From NCBI GenBank assembly GCA_002999035.1, contig CP027241.1, positions 1,987,001 through 2,051,000 of the forward strand: 64,000 nucleotides of DNA, written 5' to 3'. The position numbers and the translations under genes were made by a program. Positions 1-8,286 of this stretch are shown one piece after another. Position 1 is the first letter of the stretch; the number at the start of each line of letters is the position of its first letter. The notes beneath the pieces were generated by a model, which saw only the letters and a program-made list of their open reading frames with translations, ran no database searches and was not told where the DNA came from. This DNA is from Lachnospiraceae bacterium oral taxon 500 (lineage in GTDB: Bacteria > Bacillota > Clostridia > Lachnospirales > Vallitaleaceae).

Positions 1-40
1 CTCGGAATCCGGCGAAATGCGGACGAATTCCAAGTGTGGA

Positions 41-130
41 TGTTAAGCAAATAGATATTTATGTTTGCTGTGTTTCTGGAGAATGAGTACTCGGTTGGCA
101 TGTCAAGCATAGATATCGGCTTGCCTGAAC
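41..130. repeat. Dispersed intergenic repeat, family 1 (partial copy)
   Basis: The block GTTAAGCAAATAGATATTTA at the left and GGCTTGCCTGAAC at 118-130 match, in reverse orientation, the two arms of the better preserved element at 35161-35320. The element ends about 37 nt before the mvk start. The first 40 bases of the window show nothing I can assign. I see no clear sigma-A promoter for mvk outside this repeat. Confidence 0.5.
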
Positions 131-167
131 GGTAACTCAAAATCAAAGTTTCAGTGAGGACAAGAAT

Positions 168-1115
168 ATGAAAGGTTGCGGAGACGCCCACGGCAAGGTG
201 ATTTTGATGGGCGAGCATTCCGTTGTATATGGCTATCCGGCGATTGCATTGCCGTTTATGCAGGTAACGGTCAAGAGCGAGGTCAGCCGGCGCGAGGGCG
301 AGATATGGCTGGAATCCGATTTTTATACCGGCGCTTTAAAAGACGCGCCGCCGGAACGGGCGCATGTCGTTACAGCCATACACGCCGGTTTGGACTATTT
401 GCAAAAAGAGAAAAAAAACTTAAAAATTGTAATTTTGAGCGACTTGCCGGCCAGCCGGGGACTGGGTTCTTCGGCGGCAGTGGCGGTCGCTGTTATTCGT
501 TCACTGTTTCAGTATTTTGAGCGGCAGCTGACAGATGAAGAACTGATTCTTTTGGCTGATCAGGCCGAGCGGGTCGCTCACGGCAATCCGAGCGGCATTG
601 ATGTGCTGACAACGGCTTTTCCGCAGCCGATTTGGTTTCGCAAGTTGCCGGATAAAAAGGGAATGAAAGAGTTGAAAGTTTTTCCGATTTCTTTACCGGC
701 CTATTTGGTAGTAGCCGATACGGCTATTTACGGTCAAACCAAGGAAGCGATTGCTGTCATTGCCCAAAAGAGGCAGGAGCAGCCGAAGGAAACGGAGCGG
801 CTGTTAAATGAGTTGGGTGATTTTGCTGGGCAGGCGGAAACGGCGATTAACCGGCAGGACTGTCGCCGCCTAGGGGAACTGATGACCGGTGCACACCGGA
901 ACTTACAGGCACTGGGAGTCAGCCATTTGGTGCTGGATCATTTGGTTGAACAGGCACTGCGACTGGGGGCGCTTGGCGCCAAGATGACCGGCGGCGGTTT
1001 GGGCGGCTGTATGATTTGTTTGGCGGACGAGGAAAAGACCGCTCAGGTGATAGCGGATGCATTACAGCAAGAGGGAGCAAAAAAGACATGGATTTATCCG
1101 ATGAAAGGAAAATAA
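168..1115 (+). CDS. mvk: Mevalonate kinase
   Basis: It phosphorylates mevalonate to 5-phosphomevalonate in the cytosol, the first kinase step of the lower mevalonate pathway to isopentenyl diphosphate. The 315-aa length is normal for bacterial MvaK1. All three GHMP-kinase motifs are visible: GKVILMGEHSVVYG near residues 9-22, the phosphate loop LPASRGLGSSAA near 93-104, and KMTGGGLGGCM near 271-281. The ATG at 168 follows a GTGAGGA-like site. It overlaps mvaD by 28 bp, and mvaD overlaps mvaK2, so the three are probably translationally coupled. The family assignment is secure; mevalonate as substrate is inferred from motif pattern and neighbours. Confidence 0.95.
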   Translation: MKGCGDAHGKVILMGEHSVVYGYPAIALPFMQVTVKSEVSRREGEIWLESDFYTGALKDAPPERAHVVTAIHAGLDYLQKEKKNLKIVILSDLPASRGLGSSAAVAVAVIRSLFQYFERQLTDEELILLADQAERVAHGNPSGIDVLTTAFPQPIWFRKLPDKKGMKELKVFPISLPAYLVVADTAIYGQTKEAIAVIAQKRQEQPKETERLLNELGDFAGQAETAINRQDCRRLGELMTGAHRNLQALGVSHLVLDHLVEQALRLGALGAKMTGGGLGGCMICLADEEKTAQVIADALQQEGAKKTWIYPMKGK

Positions 1116-2095
1116 AAAGCTATGCCAGAGCCGGGGCTAATATTGCCTTGGTTAAATATTGGGGCAAAAAGCAGGAAGATTTGAAAATTCCCTATAACAG
1201 CAGCTTGTCCATGACTTTGGAGCAACTGTATACCGATACGGGGATTTGTTTTCATTCGGGCGGAGAGGATATTTTTTATTTAAACGGTCAGCGGCAGGAG
1301 CAAGCCGAAACCCGAAAAATAAGTATTTTTTTAGACCGTTTCCGGCAGCTTTCCGGTCGGCGGGAAAGGGTTTTTATCAGCAGTTACAATAATTTTCCGA
1401 CGGCGGCGGGCCTGGCTTCGTCCGCTTCGGGCTATGCGGCCTTAACAGCGGCGGCGGGGCGCTTGTTCTTACCGGAAATGGACGATAAGGGTCTGTCCCG
1501 GCTGGCCCGGCAAGGCTCCGGCTCAGCCTGCCGCAGTTTATTTGGCGGCTTTGTCGTTTGGTATGCCGGAACAAATGATGCCGGCAGCTATGCCGAGTCC
1601 TTAGCGCCGGCGGACGAATACGCGATGTTGATTTTGGTTTTAAACAGCGGGCAGAAAAGCCGGCCGTCAACTGCCGGCATGAAAACAGTTGTGGACAGCT
1701 CAATTTTTTATCCGGCTTGGGTTAAGCAGGCGGAACAGGACTTTGCGGAAATGCGGCGGGCGGTTTTAGCCGGGGATTTTAGCCGGATTGGTCAAATTGC
1801 CGAGGCGAATTGCCTGAAAATGCACGCAACCACCTGGGGCTGCGCCGAGCCGTTTACCTATTTGCAGCCGGAAAGCATCGCAGCGATGGAGCGGGTGCGC
1901 CAGCTTCGCCGGCAGGGAACAGAGGCGTATTTTACGGTTGATGCCGGGCCGAATATTAAGATTTTTTGCCGGAAGGAAGATTTGCCGCAAATAACGAAAG
2001 AAATGCAAAAGCATTATGCTAAGGAGCAGCTGCTGCCGGCTTATGCCGGGAGGGGCTATCAGATAAAGGAGTGTGAAGGCTTTGGTCAACGTTAA
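1088..2095 (+). CDS. mvaD: Diphosphomevalonate decarboxylase
   Basis: It converts mevalonate 5-diphosphate to isopentenyl diphosphate with ATP use and loss of CO2. The N-terminus (ARAGANIALVKYWGKK) and the phosphate-binding stretch FPTAAGLASSASGYAAL near residue 104 are hallmarks of this GHMP enzyme. The open frame extends upstream to 1016, but the ATG at 1088 follows GAGGGA and gives the usual family N-terminus, so I use it (335 aa). It lies between the two mevalonate-pathway kinases and overlaps both, the gene order known from Gram-positive mva operons. Confidence 0.95.
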   Translation: MDLSDERKIKSYARAGANIALVKYWGKKQEDLKIPYNSSLSMTLEQLYTDTGICFHSGGEDIFYLNGQRQEQAETRKISIFLDRFRQLSGRRERVFISSYNNFPTAAGLASSASGYAALTAAAGRLFLPEMDDKGLSRLARQGSGSACRSLFGGFVVWYAGTNDAGSYAESLAPADEYAMLILVLNSGQKSRPSTAGMKTVVDSSIFYPAWVKQAEQDFAEMRRAVLAGDFSRIGQIAEANCLKMHATTWGCAEPFTYLQPESIAAMERVRQLRRQGTEAYFTVDAGPNIKIFCRKEDLPQITKEMQKHYAKEQLLPAYAGRGYQIKECEGFGQR

Positions 2096-3128
2096 GGTAG
2101 GGGGAAAGCTGTATTGGGGCGGCGAGTACGCGGTGGTGGAAGCCGGACATACGGCGGTTGTCATGGCGGTCAACCGCTATTTGGAGGCAAAATTGGATTT
2201 TTCAGCCGGTTTGGGTAATATCCACTCAACGCTGTATCATCATCATTTGCTGTGGTCTTATAAAAACGGCAAGCTCCATATTGACCATCATGATGATTAC
2301 AGCCTGATTATAAAGACGGTTGAGTTGATGAGCGAGTATTTGAGCGAGCAGGAAATTCCGTTAAGAGTATTTGATTTGGAAATTGACAGTGATTTGCATG
2401 ACAGCGCCTTTCAAAAATACGGTTTTGGTTCGAGCGGCGCGGTGGTAGTGGCGGTTGTTCGCGGGATTTTGCGCCTGTACGGGCAAAAGGAAGATGATTT
2501 GCTGGTCTTTAAGCTGGCTTGTTTGATTTTACTGAAAATCGGTAACAACGGATCGATGGGTGATGTGGCCAGTTGTACCTACGGTGGGCTGATTGCGTAT
2601 ACATCCTTTGACCGGCGGCAGATTACGGACTGGCTGGAGCAGAAACCGATAAAGGAAATTGTAGCAGCCGACTGGCGCGGTTTAATGATTCGGCGGCTGA
2701 CAAATCATTTGCCGGTGGAAACGGTGATTGGCTGGACGGGAAAAGAAGCGATTTCTTCGCAGTTGGTTTATGAGGTCGGTCTGGCCAAAGAGAAAAAAGA
2801 ATATGCTGAATTTTTACGGCATAGTCAAAAATGGGTGGAGCATTTGATTCAGGCCATAGAAGCCGGAGAAAAAGAGGATTTTAAGCAGGCGATTCGCCGG
2901 CTCCGGCAAGGGTTGGCGGAATTGGCCGCTGTGTGCCGGATTCAAATTGAAACTGTTGAATTAAAGGCTTTAGCGGAATTGGCCGAGCGCTATGACGCAG
3001 TGGGGAAGCTCTCCGGCGCGGGCGGCGGCGACTGCGGGATTATTTTCCTGTTTGCGCCCCAGCAGAAGCAGGCACTGCTAAAGGATATGGCCGAGCAGGG
3101 GATTTACCGGCTGAGTTTTGCGGAATAA
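2082..3128 (+). CDS. mvaK2: Phosphomevalonate kinase
   Basis: It phosphorylates 5-phosphomevalonate to the diphosphate. It is a GHMP kinase: the N-terminus reads VNVKVGGKLYWGGEYAVVEA, there is a phosphate loop YGFGSSGAVVVAV near residue 115, and the C-terminal motif is KLSGAGGGDCG. Start choice: a GTG at 2073 lies only 1 nt after AAGGAG (2066-2071), whereas the TTG at 2082 lies 10 nt after it and gives the M-[IV]-x-V-K start typical of the family. TTG is therefore preferred and GTG remains possible. No isopentenyl-diphosphate isomerase (fni) follows, unlike the streptococcal mva operons. Confidence 0.9.
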   Translation: MVNVKVGGKLYWGGEYAVVEAGHTAVVMAVNRYLEAKLDFSAGLGNIHSTLYHHHLLWSYKNGKLHIDHHDDYSLIIKTVELMSEYLSEQEIPLRVFDLEIDSDLHDSAFQKYGFGSSGAVVVAVVRGILRLYGQKEDDLLVFKLACLILLKIGNNGSMGDVASCTYGGLIAYTSFDRRQITDWLEQKPIKEIVAADWRGLMIRRLTNHLPVETVIGWTGKEAISSQLVYEVGLAKEKKEYAEFLRHSQKWVEHLIQAIEAGEKEDFKQAIRRLRQGLAELAAVCRIQIETVELKALAELAERYDAVGKLSGAGGGDCGIIFLFAPQQKQALLKDMAEQGIYRLSFAE

Positions 3129-3417
3129 CTGCCGAGGAAAAAATGCGGAATCCGCAAATAAATTTCAAGGAGAGGGTGTCAACAGAATGGAATTTGCCAG
3201 AAAACAATGCAGGAAAAGGCTAATGAATACACCACAATACTGCTGGAATATGAAATAGAATTATTACGAATAAAATAAAAGAACCCCGCTTTTTATAGGC
3301 TTCTTAGGCCTGTAAAGAGCGGGGGTTTCATTAAATGGGGTTATGTCATTGATATCCCGATAGGATTGGCAATCCGCCGTATATTATGGGGACATCAAAA
3401 GTATAAAATCCTTATCA
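3129..3417. other. Convergent intergenic region with possible coding remnants
   Basis: This 289-bp gap separates mvaK2 from convergent pepF. It holds the terminator at 3281-3328, a 23-codon ORF at 3207-3278, and about 27 open codons at 3339-3420 that read like protein (GYVIDIPIGLAIRRI). Neither has a convincing start and context, so they may be fossils. I recognise neither. Confidence 0.3.
3281..3328 (-). terminator. Rho-independent terminator (pepF side)
   Basis: A long stem pairs GAACCCCGCTTTTTATAGGC with GCCTGTAAAGAGCGGGGGTTTC. Read on the minus strand it is followed by TTTTATTTTATT, so it mainly ends pepF. It may also stop mvaK2 transcripts, though its plus-strand T-tract is short. Confidence 0.8.
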
Positions 3418-5217
3418 TTAAATCAACTTTTCCATTTCATCCATCATGTTCTCAAACACTTTAATCGCGCGGAGCATCGGTTCTTTTTGAGTGATATCGA
3501 CGCCGGTGTTTTTCAGAATATCCAAGGGGTATTTGGAGCGGCCGGCTGACAGGAACTCGTTGGTGTAGCGGTCAACAGCCGTTTGTCCTTCGGTCAAAAT
3601 CATGTCGGCAATCGCAACCGAACTGATCAGGCCGGTGGCATATTGGAAAACATAATAATTATAGTAAAAATGCGGAATTCTGGACCATTCATAACGAATG
3701 TCATCATCGGATACGACCGCGTCGCCGTAATATTTTTGATTTAAGCGGTAGTACATTTCGCTTAAAGCCTCGGCGGTAATCGCTTCGCCCTTTTCCACCA
3801 ATTCATGGGTGGCGCGTTCATACTCGGCAAACATGGTCTGGCGGAAGACCGTACCCCGGAAGCCTTCTAAGAAATGGTTCATATAGGCCAGCCGCAGCTT
3901 CTTGTCCTCGGTATTTTTCAGCAGATACTGAATCAGCAGGTTTTCGTTGCAGGTCGAAGCAATTTCCGCTAAGAAAATCGAATAGTCATGGTTGACATAA
4001 GCCTGTTTTTCACTGGACAGGTAAGAATGCATAGCATGACCCATTTCATGTGCCAAGGTAAACATATTGTTTAAAGTATTGGTATGATTGAGCAGAACAT
4101 AGGGATGAACGCCGTGAACGCCCCAGGAATAAGCGCCGCTGCGTTTGCCCTTGTTTTCGTAAACGTCCAGCCAGCGGTTGTCAAAAGCGTGTCTAACCGT
4201 GTTGACATATTTTTCGCCCATCGGGGCAATTGCTTTTAACACGGTTTCCTTAGCGTCCTCAAAGCTGATTTTGGTATCGGTATCCGGGAAAAGCGGTGTA
4301 TAAATATCATACATATGCAGTTCCGGCAGCTTTAAAATCTTTTTGCGCAGGCGCATATAGCGGTGAAAAACCGGCAGAGATTCATTGATGGTGCTAAGGA
4401 GCTGGTCATAAATGGAAACGGGAACATTATTGACAAATAAAGCGGCTTCGCAAGTGGAGGCAAAGCCTCTGGCCCGCATATTCAGCAGATGGCTTTTTAA
4501 GTTCATATTATAAATCGAAGCCAGGGTGTTGATATTGGCCTTATAAGCGGCATACATTGAGGAAAAAGCCGCTTGCCGGACTTGCCGGTCAGCACTTTCC
4601 ATAAAGCCGATATAATTACCGTGGGTCAGTTCAACCGTTTCGCCATTCTCGTCGGTAATCGGCTGAAAGCGGATATCGGCGTTGTTGAACATGGAGAAGG
4701 TATTGTCAATCCCGGCGGTCACGTCACCGACCAAAGCCAGCAGTTCTTCCTGCTCTTTGGGCAGAACATGCTGCTGGGTGCGGAATAAGTTGTCAAAATA
4801 CTGACGGTAGACAGTCAGTTCCGGCTTTTCGGTGAAATACCGCTCTAAATCAGCAGCGGATAAGGTTAACAGCATTGGCTCCACAAAGGAAAGCTGTGAC
4901 TGAATCAGTACTAATAAAGCCTCTGATTTTTGCGCCAGGGCTTGTTTTTCGGCATTGGAGGTGTCCTGATGCCAGCCCATTTGGGCATAGCCGTAAATTC
5001 GGCCGAAGTTTTCTTCCAGCCGGTCCTTGGTTTGCAGGAAATGAAGGAGCTTTTCGGATGAGCTTAAAAATTCCTGCTCTAAGCCAGTTAATTCTGTAAC
5101 GGTTTGCTCGCACTGCCGGTAAAGCTCCTGCCAGGCGGCGTCGTCTTTAACAATATGAGACAGATCCCATGTAGTTTCCGGGGCAACCTCGGAACGCTTA
5201 GGTAATGTTTTAGCCAT
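3418..5217 (-). CDS. pepF: Oligoendopeptidase F (M3 metallopeptidase)
   Basis: A cytosolic zinc endopeptidase that cleaves short peptides. At 599 aa it has the usual length. The zinc motif HEMGHAMHS lies in LAHEMGHAMHSYLSS near residue 390, with a downstream glutamate in the FLAEIAST stretch as the expected third ligand. The N-terminus KRSEVAPETTWDLSHI is typical of the PepF clade. The gene is monocistronic, with its own minus-strand promoter at 5270-5298 and terminator at 3281-3328. Its start follows AAAGGA. Confidence 0.95.
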   Translation of the reverse strand: MAKTLPKRSEVAPETTWDLSHIVKDDAAWQELYRQCEQTVTELTGLEQEFLSSSEKLLHFLQTKDRLEENFGRIYGYAQMGWHQDTSNAEKQALAQKSEALLVLIQSQLSFVEPMLLTLSAADLERYFTEKPELTVYRQYFDNLFRTQQHVLPKEQEELLALVGDVTAGIDNTFSMFNNADIRFQPITDENGETVELTHGNYIGFMESADRQVRQAAFSSMYAAYKANINTLASIYNMNLKSHLLNMRARGFASTCEAALFVNNVPVSIYDQLLSTINESLPVFHRYMRLRKKILKLPELHMYDIYTPLFPDTDTKISFEDAKETVLKAIAPMGEKYVNTVRHAFDNRWLDVYENKGKRSGAYSWGVHGVHPYVLLNHTNTLNNMFTLAHEMGHAMHSYLSSEKQAYVNHDYSIFLAEIASTCNENLLIQYLLKNTEDKKLRLAYMNHFLEGFRGTVFRQTMFAEYERATHELVEKGEAITAEALSEMYYRLNQKYYGDAVVSDDDIRYEWSRIPHFYYNYYVFQYATGLISSVAIADMILTEGQTAVDRYTNEFLSAGRSKYPLDILKNTGVDITQKEPMLRAIKVFENMMDEMEKLI

Positions 5218-5269
5218 AATATAAATCCTTTCTGTGTGGTGTCAAAAAATATGGAAAATCACCTTTTTT

Positions 5270-5298
5270 ATACTACCAGATTTGAAGGAATTCGTAAA
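5270..5298 (-). promoter_or_regulatory. Sigma-A promoter for pepF
   Basis: On the minus strand TTTACG and TAGTAT are separated by 17 bp, with the -10 about 50 nt upstream of the pepF ATG. Confidence 0.6.
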
Positions 5299-5443
5299 GA
5301 GATTCTTTATTCAATTTTCCCCTGATTGAACCGCTTTGTACTTCTGCCCGGGCGGGCGGTCTACCTAAAAAAGACTGTTCTGACGAACATGGGAAAGCTG
5401 AGTTCTTTATTTAACATTTCTATGACAAAATTGGGAAAGGGCT

Positions 5444-5471
5444 TTGCTTTTCAGATAAAATATGATATATT
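5444..5471 (+). promoter_or_regulatory. Probable promoter for the cupin gene
   Basis: TTGCTT and TATATT are separated by 16 bp, preceded by TGA as in the rpmE and rplS promoters of this window. It lies within the 429-bp gap between pepF and the cupin gene and leaves a leader of about 170 nt. Confidence 0.45.
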
Positions 5472-5517
5472 TTACACATTGGAAAGAGAAAACAGGGATC
5501 AAAATCAAAACGTAACA

Positions 5518-5576
5518 CCGGACTTTCTGCAGACTGTGCCGGCGGCATCCGCGGCGTTTCGGCGGAGAAAGTCAGG
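5518..5576 (+). other. Structured leader segment upstream of the cupin gene
   Basis: CCGGACTTTCTGC pairs with GCGGAGAAAGTCAGG around a GC-rich interior containing GCCGGCGGC and GCGGCG. It would be transcribed from the promoter at 5444. It does not match a riboswitch class I know. The rest of 5218-5646 shows only the two promoters, and the short ORFs there look non-coding. Confidence 0.35.
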
Positions 5577-5646
5577 TAAGGCACAGATAAAAACCAGAGT
5601 TTAGAGCAACATGGCCGGTGGGCTTTAGTCAAGGAAGGAGTATAAA

Positions 5647-5973
5647 ATGCAGGTAGTCAGAAATGAAGAAGCAATTACCAGAAAAATGGGAGAGGGGACG
5701 CTGCATAAGGTCCTGAGTTATGATGACAATTTAATGGTCTGCGAGCTGACCTTTGAGGCCGGAGCAACCGGCAAAGAGCATTCACATCCGCATACCCAGA
5801 TTACTTATGTGATTTCAGGTGAGCATTCCTTTATTATTGATGGAGAAACCACGGTCTTAAAGGCGGGCGATTCGATTTATATTCCGTCGGGAGCGATGCA
5901 TAATGCCACTTGTATTAAACCGGGCAAGATTGTAGATATTTTTTCCCCCAAGCGGGATGACTTTTTGTTATAA
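5647..5973 (+). CDS. Small cupin-domain protein
   Basis: A 108-aa single-domain cupin. The metal-binding motif 1 appears as GKEHSHPHTQITYVISGEH (residues ~41-59), giving His/His/Gln-type ligands, and motif 2 as PSGAMHNATC near residue 82. Such stand-alone cupins include KdgF-like sugar-binding proteins and other small metal-dependent isomerases or sensors. No substrate can be read from the sequence. A strong AAGGAAGGAG site precedes the ATG. The gene is flanked by a structured leader and a dispersed repeat and appears monocistronic. Confidence 0.8.
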   Translation: MQVVRNEEAITRKMGEGTLHKVLSYDDNLMVCELTFEAGATGKEHSHPHTQITYVISGEHSFIIDGETTVLKAGDSIYIPSGAMHNATCIKPGKIVDIFSPKRDDFLL

Positions 5974-6100
5974 GTTCAGGCAATTATATATGTTTATTTG
6001 CTTATCGTTCAGATAAGCAGATATGTATGATTGTTACGCCGGGAAAGCTTGCTTTTCAAAGACGTAGCAATCATACATAGCTATTTGCTTAACGTCTGAA
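5974..6100. repeat. Dispersed intergenic repeat, family 1
   Basis: It begins right after the cupin stop codon with GTTCAGGCAA. An imperfect inverted repeat follows: 6007-6038 (GTTCAGATAAGCAGATATGT...) against 6063-6100 (...ACATAGCTATTTGCTTAACG). The tip hairpin is GGGAAAGC-TT-GCTTTTC. The arms match the element at 35161-35320, where the tip has a different but equally paired sequence. A T-run at 6110-6115 could let it act as a terminator. Confidence 0.6.
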
Positions 6101-6147
6101 GTATAACGGTTTTTTGAAATAAAGAAAGTAAAGAAAGAAGAATAAAA

Positions 6148-8097
6148 ATGAAGCGAAAAAGAATAACAGTAGCCGTGCTGGCACTTTGTATTCTATGGCT
6201 GCAAATGCCGGGAGCACTGGCCGCTAACGGGCAGATGACAGTTAAAATCGGCGGGCAGGCCTATACCGCGTTTGCCGCACAGGTTAAATTAAACGGGCAG
6301 GAGGTACCGATGGCGGTGCCGCCGTATGTGCTGGACTCCCGGATTGTAGTGCCGGTGCGGTTTTTGGCGGAGCATGTCGGCGCCGATGTAAAATGGGATC
6401 AGGCGGCGCAAAGAGTGGTAATTACCACCCTGAAAAAAGAAATTGAGTTGTGGATAGGCCAAAACCGAATGTTGGTCAACGGACAGGAGATTACACTTGA
6501 TAATGGCTCAATTCCGCGGATTGCCGTTTTTGAAAACGGGGAAATGAGGACAATGGTGCCGCTTCGGGCAATCGGCGAAGCGCTTGGCTTTACCGTGGGT
6601 TATGAAGCGGCCAGCCGAACCGGAACGTTGACACCGGCTGAAGTCAGTGATTCTCCGGCCGTACCCGGTCAGCCCTCTTATCCCGGCAGCCCGGCGGGCA
6701 ACAGCATTGAAAAAGCCGAGGTCATGGTTTATAACGGTAAGGTGGTGCTGCGCCTAAGCGGCATTGGCCAAAAGAAAGTAAAAGTTTCCGCTCTGGAGGA
6801 GCCGAATCGGATTATTTTTGATGTTGATGGAGCGGTGTTTACTCCGGGCAAATGGGAGTTTTTACCGATTTCCTATGATAATATCAATAAAATTCGAGTG
6901 GCGCAGTTTCAGGGCAATGGCGATGGCAAGGAAGCAATCAGCCGGGTTGTCTTTGAAGTGTCTAAAATCGCCAATTTAAGCGAATTGCAGTATTTCTTTG
7001 AGGATAATTCCCTGCAAATTGATATTCGGGCGATCGAGGCAATGGCCGAAGGACGGCGGCAGGAAGATGTGGCCGATAAAACCGCGCCGGATAAAAAAAA
7101 TAATGAAGGTTCCGTCAATCCTTCCCCAACTGACCCGACCGGGCCGCAGCTGGTGGAAGACTGGCGGGATACGCTGGAAAGACGGATCAGTCAGGCGAAG
7201 CTGTTGCCGCTGCCCGGCGGAGCGGAGATATCGGAACAAAATAAATATGTTCATATTTTAATTGATCCGGGGCATGGCGGCCGGGATTCGGGCACGATTT
7301 CCGCCGGTCAAAAAATGGAAAAGGATTATGCTCTGGCGGCTTCTTTAAAGCTAAAAGAAGATTTGCAGGCGATGGGCTATGTTGTGTATATGACCAGAGA
7401 AACGGATACCTATCCGGATTTGATGACCAGAGCGAATATGGCCAATTCCCTGAAGGTGGATATTTTCATCAGTATGCATGCCAATTCGGCCGATCCGAAT
7501 CGGGCGGCCAATGGGATTGAGGTCTGGTACAGCGGCGTCGGCAAGGTCGGCGAATATGCCTCCCTGGAGAAGAAATTAGCCGCGAAAGTCAATAAAACTT
7601 TAATTAACGCAACTTCGGCGATTGACCGCGGAGTGAAAACCGCCAAACATGTGGTAACAGCCAATTCCAAGATGACGGCGATTTTGGTCGAAGCCGGATT
7701 TTTGAGTAATCCGGTGGAGGAAGCGCTGCTCTTTACCGATAACTACCGCAGTGTTATTGCCAGAGCGGTGGCAGTGGGGGTGAATGAGTTTGTTCAGGAA
7801 TACCGCAGCGCCTTGGCTAACTCTAAGAACAGCATGATTGCGGCCGAGCCGATTGCGCCGGTGATTCCCTCGGGCAGTAAGCGGGTCAGTTACCGGGTGA
7901 ATGCCGATGCGTTAAATGTCCGGAAAAATCCGGGTTTGGATGCTCCCAGCTTAGGAAAAGTTTATGGCGGCGAAATCCTGACAGTTGAGTATGGTGTCGA
8001 GGAAATTAAGAAAGACGGCTACACTTGGCTGTATACGACCGATAATTCCGGTAATATTTCCGGCTGGCTGGCCAAGGAATTTTTAATTGAGCAGTGA
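6148..8097 (+). CDS. Secreted N-acetylmuramoyl-L-alanine amidase (multidomain)
   Basis: A peptidoglycan hydrolase that cuts the bond between MurNAc and L-alanine. It has an N-terminal signal peptide (residues ~1-25, cleavage near ALA-AN), then a copper-amine-oxidase-N-like domain (~30-155; EVPMAVPPYVLDSRIVVPVRF), an AMIN domain (~185-290), a low-complexity linker with KTAPDKKNNEGSVNPSPTDP, the zinc-dependent Amidase_3 domain (~365-555; LIDPGHGGRDSG, SMHANS, VEAGFLSN) and a C-terminal bacterial SH3 domain (~580-649; LNVRKNPG). The zinc ligands and catalytic glutamate motifs are intact. AMIN and SH3 domains probably target it to the wall or septum. It appears to be a single-gene unit. Confidence 0.93.
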   Translation: MKRKRITVAVLALCILWLQMPGALAANGQMTVKIGGQAYTAFAAQVKLNGQEVPMAVPPYVLDSRIVVPVRFLAEHVGADVKWDQAAQRVVITTLKKEIELWIGQNRMLVNGQEITLDNGSIPRIAVFENGEMRTMVPLRAIGEALGFTVGYEAASRTGTLTPAEVSDSPAVPGQPSYPGSPAGNSIEKAEVMVYNGKVVLRLSGIGQKKVKVSALEEPNRIIFDVDGAVFTPGKWEFLPISYDNINKIRVAQFQGNGDGKEAISRVVFEVSKIANLSELQYFFEDNSLQIDIRAIEAMAEGRRQEDVADKTAPDKKNNEGSVNPSPTDPTGPQLVEDWRDTLERRISQAKLLPLPGGAEISEQNKYVHILIDPGHGGRDSGTISAGQKMEKDYALAASLKLKEDLQAMGYVVYMTRETDTYPDLMTRANMANSLKVDIFISMHANSADPNRAANGIEVWYSGVGKVGEYASLEKKLAAKVNKTLINATSAIDRGVKTAKHVVTANSKMTAILVEAGFLSNPVEEALLFTDNYRSVIARAVAVGVNEFVQEYRSALANSKNSMIAAEPIAPVIPSGSKRVSYRVNADALNVRKNPGLDAPSLGKVYGGEILTVEYGVEEIKKDGYTWLYTTDNSGNISGWLAKEFLIEQ

Positions 8098-8118
8098 TTG
8101 GAAGGGCAAAAACGAAAT

Positions 8119-8145
8119 TAAAGAAAAAGTGAAATTGGCCGATAA
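8119..8145 (+). promoter_or_regulatory. Sigma-28 (SigD/FliA)-type promoter
   Basis: TAAA and GCCGATAA are separated by 15 bp. The -10 box is identical to that upstream of flagellin at 30064-30071. It would drive the 197-aa gene at 8287 with a leader of about 135 nt. Confidence 0.7.
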
Positions 8146-8286
8146 AGAAAGAGTAATCATTTGATTTGGTTTTCTAAAGCCGCCGGGAGGCGGAAGAAGG
8201 CCGCACCGGAGAAAGGGATTGATCCGGCAGCGGAATGAAGCAAAGAAAGCTGAATCCAAACCAATAGCACAAGGAGGAATGCTATC

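Noticed and set aside
5326-5604. 92-codon open frame upstream of the cupin gene
   Set aside because: It overlaps the cupin promoter and leader hairpin, has no ribosome site and no recognisable protein features.
7071-7078. GCCGATAA inside the amidase gene as another sigma-28 promoter
   Set aside because: No TAAA box lies 14-16 bp upstream, and the site is in the middle of a coding region.
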